Below, piece by piece: positions 34,246 through 43,491 of a stretch of DNA of 64,000 bases (position 1 is its first letter; each line of letters starts with the position of its first letter). The stretch is taken from NCBI GenBank assembly GCA_016786465.1, contig JAEUWC010000010.1:1-64000 (forward strand), in the 5' to 3' direction. A program made the position numbers and the translations under genes. The notes under the pieces are model-generated. The model was not told where the DNA came from, did not search any database, and saw only the letters and a program-made list of their open reading frames with translations. This DNA comes from Bdellovibrionales bacterium. Its GTDB lineage: Bacteria; Bdellovibrionota; UBA1018.

Positions 34246-35565
34246 TTAATGGCCGCTACTGGCCTTTGGACGTGCGTTCCAAAGGGTTAACATCAAGACG
34301 GCGCCAATGACGGAAAACCCGATCATGCTTGGGCCCCATGCGCCCCAACCGAATTTTTGAATCAGCGATCCCATACCGATACCGACAAACGAACCGCCGA
34401 TGTATTGCATTCCGTCGAAAATCCCAGCCGCGGTTCCCGCTGCTTTCTTTCCGCCAAAGTCCATCGAAGCTGTTCCTGAAAGCATCGAATGAACGACGCT
34501 GATGGCGAAGGAATTGACGATGAAAGCCAAGATGACCAGTTCCATCGACGGCGACAACCAAATCACGGCCAACGATAGAATCTGGGCCGCATAGCCCAAG
34601 AATGCGACCGGCGTGCGACGGCCTTTGAATGCCCAATCCGAAATCGTGCCGGCAAAGAATGCGCCGACGATGCCGGCGATGACGACGCCGCCTGCGCCTT
34701 TTTGAAAGATCGCGCTTTCTAGTTTCATGCCTTGCGCTTCTTGCATGTAGCGCGGGAACCACTGTTCAAAACCGTGGCGAACAAAGCCCGTGCAGAATTC
34801 TGCGGCCGCGATCGTCAAGGTCACAGGGTTGGTCAGAATTTTCTTCAGCACGTACTTCACGCTAATTTTTTCTTTGTCGCCACTGGATGCATCTTGAACG
34901 TCCAAGGCAGGAAGGCCGACATCATCTGGACCGTTATGAACAAACTTGTAAGTCATGAAAAACATGACTGCGACCAATGCCGAAGGAACGAAGAAAACCC
35001 ACTGCCAAGGAAGCACGGCAACCAGTGCAGCGCCTACGAAGAAAATCAACGCACGACCCGACTGAATCATCGAACCGAAGATTGCCGAAAAGACTCCGCG
35101 CTCGGAAACGTGAAACCAGCCGGCGTTGACCTTGATCAGGGCCAATGCGCTGTAGGACTGGAAGTACATGTTAATGGACCAAACGGTGGCCAAATAGGCG
35201 ATCAAAACTTCGCCCGTTCCCAGGAAGCCCATGTAGGCGCCCAAGCCGAAAAGAAAGTTGAAGACTACCGATCCGCCTGCGCCGATCAGCATCGCGCGGC
35301 GTCCGCCGATTTTGTCGGCAATCGGCCCGTTAAAAATGGCCGACACGCCGTAAATGGTCAAAGCAGCCGTGATGATCGCGCCGATCTGGGTTTTGTCCCA
35401 GCCGTACGTATCCGACAGCTTTTTATTGACCATCGAAAGATTGTAACGACCCATGTACATGACCGCATAGGTCACGCCCAGTGTCAGCCAATTGATGGCT
35501 CGCCGACTGCGGAAGGCTGAATTGTGTTTAATGGGAGAAGCGAAAGCTGCAGAGACAGACGACAT
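34246..35565 (-). CDS. MFS transporter, organophosphate:phosphate antiporter (GlpT/UhpT) type
   Basis: Start at 35565 (ATG MSSVSAAF); the longer TTG start at 35586 is less likely. 439 residues, 12 predicted membrane helices. The blocks MYMGRYNLSMVNKKLSDTYGWDKTQIGAI and YFQSYSALALIKVNAGWFHVSERGVFSAI resemble the GlpT/UhpT family that exchanges sugar or glycerol phosphates for phosphate. The exact substrate is not shown. A terminator for the upstream HiPIP unit lies just before its promoter region. Confidence 0.82.
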   Translation of the reverse strand: MSSVSAAFASPIKHNSAFRSRRAINWLTLGVTYAVMYMGRYNLSMVNKKLSDTYGWDKTQIGAIITAALTIYGVSAIFNGPIADKIGGRRAMLIGAGGSVVFNFLFGLGAYMGFLGTGEVLIAYLATVWSINMYFQSYSALALIKVNAGWFHVSERGVFSAIFGSMIQSGRALIFFVGAALVAVLPWQWVFFVPSALVAVMFFMTYKFVHNGPDDVGLPALDVQDASSGDKEKISVKYVLKKILTNPVTLTIAAAEFCTGFVRHGFEQWFPRYMQEAQGMKLESAIFQKGAGGVVIAGIVGAFFAGTISDWAFKGRRTPVAFLGYAAQILSLAVIWLSPSMELVILAFIVNSFAISVVHSMLSGTASMDFGGKKAAGTAAGIFDGMQYIGGSFVGIGMGSLIQKFGWGAWGPSMIGFSVIGAVLMLTLWNARPKASSGH

Positions 35566-35584
35566 AAGGGAGCCCTTTCGGAGC

Positions 35585-35630
35585 AAAAAGTGTTAGCCGC
35601 CAAGCCTTGTTTGTGGCCAACGGCTAACAC
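35585..35630 (-). terminator. intrinsic terminator behind the HiPIP gene
   Basis: On the minus strand GTGTTAGCCG and CGGCTAACAC (plus 35590-35599 with 35621-35630) pair perfectly over 10 bases around a 21-base loop and are followed by five T (complement of 35585-35589). It ends transcripts of the HiPIP gene before the MFS gene at 35565. The long loop makes it less canonical. Confidence 0.65.
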
Positions 35631-35633
35631 ACC

Positions 35634-35709
35634 CTTTGGTATCGGGTCGAGCGCATTTCTGCTCGACCGGTCTTTGGTCTCAGGTCGAGCGCATTTCTGC
35701 TCGACCGGT
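35634..35709. repeat. tandem 38-base palindromic repeat (two copies)
   Basis: Two 38-base units (35634-35671 and 35672-35709) differ at two positions. Each contains the palindrome GGTCGAGC-GCATTTCT-GCTCGACC (8-base arms, 8-base loop). They fill the space between the HiPIP stop and the terminator. A third copy of the palindrome, with two substitutions, lies at 57379-57402, so this is a small dispersed repeat family, REP-like in appearance. Confidence 0.85.
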
Positions 35710-35711
35710 GG

Positions 35712-36095
35712 TTACGCTTTTGCGACCCAGCTATTGCACCAACCGCCGGCCGTAACGACGCCCTGAGCAAAAATATTGCACTTGCCCCAGCCTTCGTTCA
35801 AAGCCGTGTACTGAGCGCAGTTCATGCAGCTCATTTTGGCGCCTTCAGCGGTGCCCTTACGCGGAAACTTGGTGACATCGACCTTCGAGGCGTCTTCGCT
35901 GTAACCCAGCGCAGTTGCTACTGGATCCTTTTCGCTCAATGCCTTTTGGCCTTCTGGAATGTCCGCACCCCCACCGCCCTTCTTGGTGCATGCTTGCATC
36001 AAGAAAGAAGCCGCGGGAACCACGGCAGCAGCCAAAGCTGCTGATTTTAGAAAATCACGACGAGAAACCTCACTGCCCGTTTTGGTTTTGTTCAT
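35712..36095 (-). CDS. high-potential iron-sulfur protein (HiPIP), Tat-exported
   Basis: 127 residues. A Tat signal (SRRDFLKSAALAAAVVPAA) is followed by a Gly-rich linker and a HiPIP domain with the four cluster cysteines in order: C-x2-C (MSCMNCAQ), then C in GKCNIF, then C in GGWCNSW. HiPIP carries a 4Fe-4S cluster and shuttles electrons in the periplasm. Some HiPIP proteins are lipidated; FLMQACTKK near residue 36 could be a lipobox (Gln-Ala-Cys), which would make it a Tat lipoprotein. It is monocistronic, with a terminator at 35585. Confidence 0.93.
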   Translation of the reverse strand: MNKTKTGSEVSRRDFLKSAALAAAVVPAASFLMQACTKKGGGGADIPEGQKALSEKDPVATALGYSEDASKVDVTKFPRKGTAEGAKMSCMNCAQYTALNEGWGKCNIFAQGVVTAGGWCNSWVAKA

Positions 36096-36119
36096 GACTT
36101 AATTTTAGCCACGACCCCG

Positions 36120-37346
36120 CTACTTTTCTAAGTAATTCAAGTCGGCCCCAAAGGTTTCACGCATCCAAAATAGACCCGCCGCAGCAAAAACCATCGAAGC
36201 CGTTACCGTAATCGCGGCGGAATGAATGATCCCATAAGTCGGCTTCAGGGCCAAAAATAGCAGGGACATTGGAACGACGGATCCGCGAACAAAGTTTGGA
36301 ACCGATGTGCCCGCGGTTGCGCGAAGATTCGTTCCAAACTGTTCGACCGCAATCGTCACCAAGACAGCCCAGTAACCCGTACCTAGTCCCATGCTAAAGA
36401 TCATGGCGTAGAAAACTTCAGCGGGGACGGGTCCTAAATTCAAATAAATCGCAATTGAAACGGCCAAAATTCCCAAGAAAATTCCTACCGCCTTTTTCCG
36501 GCTTTCCATGACCTGAGAAAGATAGCCGCTGGTGAAGTCGCCGACGATCAGACCCATGTAGCAAAACATGATCGAACGCGATGCCTTAATTTCTCCGACC
36601 ACGCCCATAGCCTTTCCAAATTCGGGTCCGAAGGCAACCAGGATACCAATCGTGCACCAGATCGGAATGCCGATCAAAATGCAGCGCAAGTATCGAAAGA
36701 ATCGTTCTGGATTGTGAAAGAACATCAGGAAATTTCCACGCGACGTTTCCTTCTTCATTAAAGCAGTGAACATTCCGGATTCGAAAACGCCAACCCGAAG
36801 CAAAAGTAGAAGAAAGCCCAAGATTCCGCCGATGGCATAGCAAATCCGCCAATCGAAAATTTCGCCGACGATTCCGGCGACGACCGCACCGCTGACTCCG
36901 ATCGTGGCCACCATCAAGGTTCCGTAACCGCGCAAATGAGCGGGCAGTGTTTCCGCCACCAAGGTGATCCCGGCTCCTAGTTCTCCGGCCAGTCCAATTC
37001 CCGCGATCAAGCGCAAGATCGCGTACTGTTCAAAGTTCTGCACAAACGCATTCAAAAGATTGGCGGCCGAATAAAGGATGATGGATCCGAAAAGAACCGA
37101 AAGCCTTCCTTTCTTATCACCCATGATCCCCCAAAGTAGCCCACCGATGACCATCCCCGACATTTGGATGTTGTGAAGCATGGCGCCCATCTGAAGTTCC
37201 TGACCCGTCAGCCCGATGTCGCGAAGGCTGGAAATGCGAACGATATTGAACAAAAGAAGATCGTAGATGTCGACAAAGTACCCCAGCGCGGCAACCACGA
37301 CGGCGGGGCTGAAGATCGCCTTCAAATTCTTAAAATTTTTGGTCAT
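36120..37346 (-). CDS. MFS transporter, metabolite:H+ symporter-like
   Basis: 408 residues with about 12 helices. Signature blocks: GGLLWGIMGDKKGRLSVLFGS (MFS motif A), LIAGIGLAGELGAGITLVAETLPAHLRGYG and RATAGTSVPNFVRGS. The layout resembles the MHS/benzoate/carboxylate group of MFS proteins. The substrate is unknown. Its start lies 28 bases from the divergent lipoprotein gene, and its end is 24 bases upstream of the HiPIP start in the same direction, so a shared transcript is possible. Confidence 0.8.
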   Translation of the reverse strand: MTKNFKNLKAIFSPAVVVAALGYFVDIYDLLLFNIVRISSLRDIGLTGQELQMGAMLHNIQMSGMVIGGLLWGIMGDKKGRLSVLFGSIILYSAANLLNAFVQNFEQYAILRLIAGIGLAGELGAGITLVAETLPAHLRGYGTLMVATIGVSGAVVAGIVGEIFDWRICYAIGGILGFLLLLLRVGVFESGMFTALMKKETSRGNFLMFFHNPERFFRYLRCILIGIPIWCTIGILVAFGPEFGKAMGVVGEIKASRSIMFCYMGLIVGDFTSGYLSQVMESRKKAVGIFLGILAVSIAIYLNLGPVPAEVFYAMIFSMGLGTGYWAVLVTIAVEQFGTNLRATAGTSVPNFVRGSVVPMSLLFLALKPTYGIIHSAAITVTASMVFAAAGLFWMRETFGADLNYLEK

Positions 37347-37374
37347 GTCCCGGTCCTACAGCTAAACTGATCTT

Positions 37375-38208
37375 ATGGGGAAACTTTCTAGAATCCTTGC
37401 GGCGGCTTTTTTAGCCTGGACTTTTTCGGGTTGCGGCAAGGGTTTAGACACGACTTTCGTGATCAAGGCACCTGAACTTGAAGTCAAAACAGGCCTGAAA
37501 GCCTGGTATCGGGCCGCTTCGTTTTCGGGAACCTTCAATTTTGGAGCATCGCTTTCCGGGGCGACCTGGTCGGGGCAAGATGGGTACGGAAGTTCTTTGA
37601 TCACCAGCGGATCGAACCTTTATTTCCAGGGTTCGCCGCCCAACGGTTCTTATCCGGGCACACAGTCTGTCAGCGTTGCGGGAAGCGCCACGAAATTTTT
37701 TGTCGCCGCATCCAACTTGGGGACTTTTTCTAGAATTTCAATTTACGCCGCGCTTCGCTTGCCCAGCGCGGGCGATGGCGGTGTCGGCGTGTCCAGCGGT
37801 GCGGGATTTACTTGCGGATCAATTGATCAGATCGGGCTTTTTGCTGAATCCGGAACGGGTTATTGGCGCGCGGATATTTGCAAATCGGGATACGGATCTG
37901 CGGTCACGGCTGCTTTGGACAATACGGGGCAAAATACAGCGTCCCGAATTCTTCGGGTTCGGTTTAACGAATCCGATCAAACGATCCGGCTATTTGCCCC
38001 CGGAATGACGGAATCCGTTTCGTCGACTTCGTCCATCGGTACGAACACGCTGACATTGACGGGCGAATTTTCGATCGGAGCGCTTTCGGGTGTCGCCAAC
38101 AACGGTACGGCCGACGTGTATGAAGTCTTGGTCTATGATTCGATTTTAAGCAGCGACGACGATTCGTCGGTAATCGAATACCTGCGTAACAGTCACCCGG
38201 TGCACTAG
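37375..38208 (+). CDS. lipoprotein with a LamG-like beta-sandwich
   Basis: 277 residues. Signal and lipobox FSGC put the acylated Cys at 20. The mature part (KTGLKAWYRAASF..., SISIYAALRLPS, NTASRILRVRFNESDQTIRLF, TADVYEVLVYDSILSSDDDSSVIEYL) has the strand order and the closing ...VLVYDSILS motif of LamG/concanavalin-like domains found in surface proteins. It could bind carbohydrate or peptide, but this is inference. It ends 11 bases before the convergent FAH gene. Confidence 0.65.
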   Translation: MGKLSRILAAAFLAWTFSGCGKGLDTTFVIKAPELEVKTGLKAWYRAASFSGTFNFGASLSGATWSGQDGYGSSLITSGSNLYFQGSPPNGSYPGTQSVSVAGSATKFFVAASNLGTFSRISIYAALRLPSAGDGGVGVSSGAGFTCGSIDQIGLFAESGTGYWRADICKSGYGSAVTAALDNTGQNTASRILRVRFNESDQTIRLFAPGMTESVSSTSSIGTNTLTLTGEFSIGALSGVANNGTADVYEVLVYDSILSSDDDSSVIEYLRNSHPVH

Positions 38209-38219
38209 GCTTGCTGGGG

Positions 38220-38831
38220 TCAAGAAATGGAAGCGATCAATTCGGATTTTTCACCCTGGGCCGATTGAACCCAGGCCCGAATTTTTTGCCCAGACTTGAG
38301 CGCTGAAACCCCCGGCGGCGTCCCTGTGAAAATCAGGTCGCCTTCGTCTAGTCCAAAGTGTTCATCCAAGTAAGCCAGCAATGTCGGGATCGAAAAAATC
38401 AGGTCACGTGTGCTGCCTTTTTGCCTGGTTTGTCCGTCGACTTCGATGCCCACTTCAAAGTTTTGAAAGTTTTCGCCCGGCGCCGCAGGGATGATTCTTC
38501 CGATTGGGGCAAATCCCTTGAGGCCCTTGGCCAAAACCCAAGGAAGGCCCTTCTTTTTGGCTTCGGACTGAAGGTCGCGCGCCGTCAAATCGATTCCAAC
38601 TGCGAAAGATTGAACTTGCGGCTGATTGGATTTCCTTGGTCCTAGGATCAGCACCAATTCGACTTCGTGATGAACGTCTTTGGAAATGGACGGCAGCGCG
38701 ATGGTTTTGGGTTCTAGCGCCAGCGCGTGGGTGGGCTTTAAGAAAACGACGGGCGCTTGGGGCACTTCGTTTCCCAGTTCCTTGGCATGTTCGGCATAGT
38801 TGCGACCAATGCAGTAGATGTTTTTGGCCAT
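38220..38831 (-). CDS. fumarylacetoacetate hydrolase-family protein
   Basis: 203 residues from MAKNIYCIGRNYAEHAKELG, the usual start of short FAH-family enzymes; an upstream start at 38924 is unlike the family. Metal ligands: the His-Glu block DVHHEVELVLI and the Asp in VGIDLTARDLQ; IFSIPTLLAYLDEHFGL and GDLIFTGTPPGV are present. Members act as hydrolases, isomerases or decarboxylases on beta-diketo acids (acylpyruvases); the exact reaction is not determinable. Cytoplasmic. Confidence 0.9.
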   Translation of the reverse strand: MAKNIYCIGRNYAEHAKELGNEVPQAPVVFLKPTHALALEPKTIALPSISKDVHHEVELVLILGPRKSNQPQVQSFAVGIDLTARDLQSEAKKKGLPWVLAKGLKGFAPIGRIIPAAPGENFQNFEVGIEVDGQTRQKGSTRDLIFSIPTLLAYLDEHFGLDEGDLIFTGTPPGVSALKSGQKIRAWVQSAQGEKSELIASIS

Positions 38832-38883
38832 GAGCAAATTTTGACCTTTCTTGATTTGATCTTGTCGGAAGTCTGCCGGAAGT

Positions 38884-38908
38884 CCAGGCCCATCGCCTGG
38901 TTTAAACC
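38884..38908. promoter_or_regulatory. hairpin and palindrome in the FAH/PafA divergent region
   Basis: CCAGGC-CCATC-GCCTGG (38884-38900) is a perfect 6-base hairpin; it overlaps GGTTTAAACC (38899-38908), a perfect 10-base palindrome. Both are in the 131-base gap between divergent genes and could be an operator or a leader hairpin. A weak promoter-like pair (TTGCGT at 38925, TTTACT at 38948, 17 apart) precedes the phosphatase ATG. Confidence 0.35.
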
Positions 38909-38962
38909 CTAACAAGAAAGCCACTTGCGTCTGGCGCTGTCACCGGCTTTACTGGCGGCCTG

Positions 38963-40660
38963 ATGAAGAAGACTGCATCTTGGTTAATGATTTCTTCGTT
39001 GGTGCTTGGACTGTCCGTTGCCCCCGGCCAACGGGCTTTGGCTTCGACGCCACGAATCCCCAAACTTCCTAAACTGATCGTCTGGATCGTCATTGATCAG
39101 TTCCGATCGGATTACCTAAGCCGTTATTCGGAACAGTTCGGATCCGGTGGGTTTCGAAAATTGATGACCCAAGGTGCGTACTTCGCACAGGCTCAGTACG
39201 ATGTTCTGCAAGCCGTGACCTGCGTGGGTCATGCCGTTATGGCCACGGGTGCAAGCCCTGCCAGAAACGGAATTCCGATCAACCGCTGGTACAATCGCGC
39301 CACCCAAAAACGAGAGTATTGCGCTGAAGATGAACGCTACGAAGTGGTCGGCGTCGCCCCTTCGGAAGATAAGAAAAAGCGGGATCAGGGAACTTCGCCC
39401 AAGAACCTGAATGCAACCACGATCACTGACGAAATCAAAACAGCGTACCCGGAGTCCCGCGTGGTCGCGTTTTCACAAAAAGACCGCGGCGCAATCTTGG
39501 TGGCGGGACACCGCGCCGACATGGCCGTGTGGCAAGACTGGGACACGGGAAAATGGGTTTCCAGCAATTATTACTTCAAGGACAAAAAGCTTCCGCAATG
39601 GCTTCAAAGTCACAATGACGGGATTGGAAAAACCGAAAGAAAGCCTGAAAAATGGGAACCTTTACCCGGCGGCACAGGAACCTACACACCGAATACCGTT
39701 TTTCAGAAAGAATCTTTCGCGGGTCAGAAAAAAGGGTTCCCCTACGAATTCAAACCCGGCGAACGCGCGTACGCCTTGGGACCCTGGAACGTCAAAGAAC
39801 TTTTCAAGGTCAGCCGTCTTGCTCTGAACGAAATGAAACTGGGCCAGAACCCCAAGGGTGTGGACGTGCTTGCCATCAGCGTTTCTACCCATGATTACGT
39901 CGGGCACAATTTCGGACCCAACAGCCGCGAAGTCGAAGAAATCACCCGACACGAAGACCTAGAAATTTCTGCGCTTTTAAAAGAAGTCGACCAGAAGGTC
40001 GGATTGAAGAACACGATCGTCGTTTTGACCGCCGATCACGGAACGCCTCCGAACCCAGATGAAGTGATCACCCATGGAAGCCCTGCCGGAAAGATCCCTA
40101 CCGACAAGTGGGTCGAAGACGCGGAAAAAAAACTGGCCACAAAATGGGGACAGACTTCCCAAAAATCAGTTCACGGCCATTCCGGCTACATCGCCTTTGC
40201 CGAAGAACTGAACTTCTTTTGGAACGATGCTGCCCTTTCAGAAAAGAAGATTTCCAAATCCACCGCCGACGCCGCGCTAAAGGCGCTTCTTTTGGAAAAG
40301 CCCGAAGTTGCGGATGTCATCACGGCTTCTGAAATCCTGGAAAGAAAATTGCCCCTGGGGCTTTTGGGCCATCAAGTGCAGCAAAGTTTCATCCCCACCC
40401 GAAGCGGGGATGTAATCGTTAACCCGAAACCCAACTTCATGATCGGTGGAGACGCAGTTAGTCATCACACGGGCTACACTTACGATCGCACCGTACCCAT
40501 CATCTTCATGGGGCCCAGCGTTAAATCGGGCAGATACCCCGGCGGTGACGTGATGGACATTGCTCCGACCTTGGCCTTTATCCTGGGCGTCATTCCGCCG
40601 AATAGTTCTGAAGGAAGGGTCCTTGCGGAAGCCTTGACCGGTCGATCTGGAATCAACTAG
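38963..40660 (+). CDS. exported alkaline phosphatase-superfamily enzyme (PafA-like)
   Basis: 565 residues with a signal peptide (cut near ALA, 27). Metal sites and nucleophile of the PafA/NPP branch: Asp45 in VIDQFRSDYL, Thr86 in AVTCVGHAVMATG, STHDYVGHNFG, LTADHGTPPNP and SHHTGYTYDRTVPI. The nucleophile is Thr rather than Ser, as in PafA phosphomonoesterases. It should release phosphate from organic phosphomonoesters in the periplasm. sucA follows 29 bases later; a functional link is not obvious. Confidence 0.88.
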   Translation: MKKTASWLMISSLVLGLSVAPGQRALASTPRIPKLPKLIVWIVIDQFRSDYLSRYSEQFGSGGFRKLMTQGAYFAQAQYDVLQAVTCVGHAVMATGASPARNGIPINRWYNRATQKREYCAEDERYEVVGVAPSEDKKKRDQGTSPKNLNATTITDEIKTAYPESRVVAFSQKDRGAILVAGHRADMAVWQDWDTGKWVSSNYYFKDKKLPQWLQSHNDGIGKTERKPEKWEPLPGGTGTYTPNTVFQKESFAGQKKGFPYEFKPGERAYALGPWNVKELFKVSRLALNEMKLGQNPKGVDVLAISVSTHDYVGHNFGPNSREVEEITRHEDLEISALLKEVDQKVGLKNTIVVLTADHGTPPNPDEVITHGSPAGKIPTDKWVEDAEKKLATKWGQTSQKSVHGHSGYIAFAEELNFFWNDAALSEKKISKSTADAALKALLLEKPEVADVITASEILERKLPLGLLGHQVQQSFIPTRSGDVIVNPKPNFMIGGDAVSHHTGYTYDRTVPIIFMGPSVKSGRYPGGDVMDIAPTLAFILGVIPPNSSEGRVLAEALTGRSGIN

Positions 40661-40689
40661 AACCGGGGCACGCAAGGAAAAATCACCAC

Positions 40690-43482
40690 TTGAACAAGTT
40701 CAGTTACCTGTCCCAAAGCAACGCATTCTACATCGACGAACTTTTGGAAAAATATCAGAAGGATCCCGATTCGGTTGACGAATCCTGGCGGTATTTTTTC
40801 GAAGGGATGGAATTGGGAACAGCAGTCGCAGGGGGTGCCGAAGGTGCCGATGGACCGGATCATGGATCCGCACAAGCGACCGTCATTGCCCATCCCCAAT
40901 TGGCTTTGGAATCCAAAGTCATCGCGCTGATTGAAGCGTATCGCGCGTTTGGAAAAAAAATCGCCGACATCAACCCGCTAGTCCCGCCATCAAAAAGTCA
41001 TCCGGCGCTGGAACTTTCGGCGTTTGGTCTGACGGCAAACGAACTTTCGCAGACTTTCCAAGCTGGCGCCTTGATCGGAATGGGTGCGGCAAAACTTTCG
41101 GACATCATCGAAAGATTGAAGCAAGTTTACGCGTCCACCATCGGTGTCGAATTCGCGCACATTGAAAACAAGGAAATGCGCGACTGGCTGATTCAAAAAT
41201 TCGAAGCCAAGCAGGGCGCAGGTGCTTTGCCAGCAGAAACCCGAAAACACATTCTGAAGCGCCTGACCGATTCGGAAACTTTCGAAAGATTCTTGCACAC
41301 GCGCTACGTCGCACAAAAGCGTTTCAGCGTCGAAGGCGGCGAAGCAGTCATCCCGACTTTGGACTGCTTGATTGAAAAAAGCGCCGAAGCCGGCGCAAAA
41401 GACGTCGTGATTGGAATGGCTCACCGTGGCCGGTTGAACGTTTTGACCAACGTTTTCGGAAAGAAATCCGAAGCGATGTTCACTGAATTTGAAGGCAACT
41501 ATAAAACCGACCCTGCCGACGGCGAAGGCGACGTGAAGTACCACAAGGGCTACAGCGCGGACGTTACGACGAAGTCAGGAAATTCGGTCCACCTTTCATT
41601 GGCCTTTAACCCTAGCCACTTGGAATTCGTCGGTTGCGTGGTTGAAGGAATGTCGCGCGCCAAGCAAGACCGCTGGGACGACCCCACTGGCGTCAGCACG
41701 CTTCCGATCGTGATTCACGGCGACGCCGCGTTGGCTGGACAGGGGGTTTGCTACGAAACCCTGCAAATGTGCCAACTTCAAGGCTACAAAACAGGCGGTA
41801 CGGTCCACATCGTGATCAATAACCAAGTCGGTTTCACAACGGATCCGTCGGATTCGCGTTCGGCCGTTTATTCCACCGACCTTGCTAAAATGCTGGATGT
41901 TCCGGTTTTCCACGTCAACGGGGATGACCCAGAAGCCCTTTGGAAGGTCGCAGAACTTTCGATCGAATTTCGTCTGAAGTTCAAGACCGACGTTTTTGTG
42001 GATCTGATTTGTTACCGAAAGCACGGCCACAACGAAGGCGATGAACCGACCTTCACGCAGCCGATGCTTTACAAAAAGATCAAAGCCCATGCTTCACCGC
42101 GCGAAGTCTATGCGGAAAAAATGGAAAAACTGGGCGTGGTTTCAAAAGCGGAATCCGACGCGATGGTCGCGAAGCTGAATGAAAAGTACATTGAAGCCCA
42201 ACAGGTCGCGAAAAAGGACGCTCCATATTCGCGCATTTCGGTTTTCCAGGGACCCTGGAAAGGAATGGGAACACCGACTGAAACCGATGTTTTCAATCCG
42301 TCCAACACCGAAGTTTCGGCCGACAAGCTCAAGGCCCTGGCCGTCGAACTGAACACTTTGCCCGCAGGATTCAACCTGCACAGCAAACTGGGAAGATTTT
42401 TTGAAGCGCGATTGAAGGCCGTGCAAGACGGAAAAGGAATCGACTGGGGCAACGGCGAAGCTTTGGCCTACGGATCGCTTCTGCAGGAAGGTTTCCCAAT
42501 TCGAATCACAGGCCAAGACGCCGAACGCGGAACGTTTACCCACCGTCACGCGGTGGTCACGGATTCTGAAACCGGTCAGAAGTTTTCAGCTTTCAAGAAT
42601 CTAAAGAACACAAAAGCAAAATTCGAAGTCTATAACAGCCATCTTTCCGAAACCGCCGTCATGGGTTTTGAATACGGCTATTCAATTACCGAACCGCACA
42701 CGCTTTCGATTTGGGAAGCCCAGTTTGGGGACTTCGCCAACGGCGCTCAAGTCATCATCGATCAGTTCCTAGCAACTTCCGAAAGCAAATGGCTTCGCGC
42801 TTCAGGCTTGGTCCTGCTTCTTCCGCATGGTTACGAAGGCCAGGGACCCGAACATTCCAGCGCTCGCTTAGAAAGATTCTTGAACCTTTGTGGACGACAG
42901 AACATGCAGGTCTGCAATTTGACCACTCCGGCCCAAATTTTCCACGCGCTGCGTCGTCAAGTTCACCGCCGATTCCGTAAGCCACTGGTTGTGATGTCGC
43001 CCAAAAGCCTGCTTCGCCACCCACTGGCCGTTTCATCTTTGGATGAATTCACGAAGCAGGGTTTCCAGGAAGTCATCGACGACCCGACCCATCCGAAAGC
43101 CGCGAAGCGCGTGCTTTTGTGCAGCGGAAAGGTCTATTACGACTTGGTCCAAGAACGCGAAAAACGCGGAAAACAGGCTGAAATCGCGATTGTTCGCGTT
43201 GAACAGCTTTACCCGTGGCCGGCTGAAAAACTAAAGGCCGTCTTGTCCGGATATTCCAAGGACGCGCAGTTTGTTTGGGTCCAAGAAGAACCCAAGAACA
43301 TGGGTGCATGGGGACATGTTTTCGGAACCTGGATGGGAGCGACCGACCACTTCGCTCTGCAATTAGGGGGACGCCCGATTCGCTATGCTGGCCGCGACCT
43401 GGCAGCAGCGCCAGCCGTGGGTTCGCCGAAAGTCCACGATTCTCAGCAAAAAGATCTTTTGGATCAGGCATTAAAAGACTAA
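40690..43482 (+). CDS. sucA: 2-oxoglutarate dehydrogenase E1 component
   Basis: 930 residues, starting with TTG (MNKFSYLSQSNAFYIDELL is the conserved N-terminal start; AGGAAA lies 10 bases upstream). Thiamine-diphosphate sites: GMAHRGRLNVL, SFNPSHLE-like AFNPSHLEFV, GDAALAGQGV and HGHNEGDEP; the C-terminal LVLLLPHGYEGQGPEHSSARLERF is present. It decarboxylates 2-oxoglutarate and passes the succinyl group to SucB in the TCA cycle. First gene of sucA-sucB-lpd. Confidence 0.97.
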   Translation: MNKFSYLSQSNAFYIDELLEKYQKDPDSVDESWRYFFEGMELGTAVAGGAEGADGPDHGSAQATVIAHPQLALESKVIALIEAYRAFGKKIADINPLVPPSKSHPALELSAFGLTANELSQTFQAGALIGMGAAKLSDIIERLKQVYASTIGVEFAHIENKEMRDWLIQKFEAKQGAGALPAETRKHILKRLTDSETFERFLHTRYVAQKRFSVEGGEAVIPTLDCLIEKSAEAGAKDVVIGMAHRGRLNVLTNVFGKKSEAMFTEFEGNYKTDPADGEGDVKYHKGYSADVTTKSGNSVHLSLAFNPSHLEFVGCVVEGMSRAKQDRWDDPTGVSTLPIVIHGDAALAGQGVCYETLQMCQLQGYKTGGTVHIVINNQVGFTTDPSDSRSAVYSTDLAKMLDVPVFHVNGDDPEALWKVAELSIEFRLKFKTDVFVDLICYRKHGHNEGDEPTFTQPMLYKKIKAHASPREVYAEKMEKLGVVSKAESDAMVAKLNEKYIEAQQVAKKDAPYSRISVFQGPWKGMGTPTETDVFNPSNTEVSADKLKALAVELNTLPAGFNLHSKLGRFFEARLKAVQDGKGIDWGNGEALAYGSLLQEGFPIRITGQDAERGTFTHRHAVVTDSETGQKFSAFKNLKNTKAKFEVYNSHLSETAVMGFEYGYSITEPHTLSIWEAQFGDFANGAQVIIDQFLATSESKWLRASGLVLLLPHGYEGQGPEHSSARLERFLNLCGRQNMQVCNLTTPAQIFHALRRQVHRRFRKPLVVMSPKSLLRHPLAVSSLDEFTKQGFQEVIDDPTHPKAAKRVLLCSGKVYYDLVQEREKRGKQAEIAIVRVEQLYPWPAEKLKAVLSGYSKDAQFVWVQEEPKNMGAWGHVFGTWMGATDHFALQLGGRPIRYAGRDLAAAPAVGSPKVHDSQQKDLLDQALKD

Positions 43483-43491
43483 AAAGATCCT

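Noticed and set aside
34732-35520. A 262-residue plus-strand ORF opposite the MFS gene.
   Set aside because: The minus-strand frame has clear MFS motifs; the other frame has no hydrophobic pattern or domain.
35634-35709. A CRISPR array.
   Set aside because: There are only two tandem 38-base units with no spacers between them and no cas gene in the window.
38220-38924. Using the 38924 start for the FAH-family gene.
   Set aside because: The first 31 residues are unlike the family; MAKNIYCIGRNY is the normal start of the short form.
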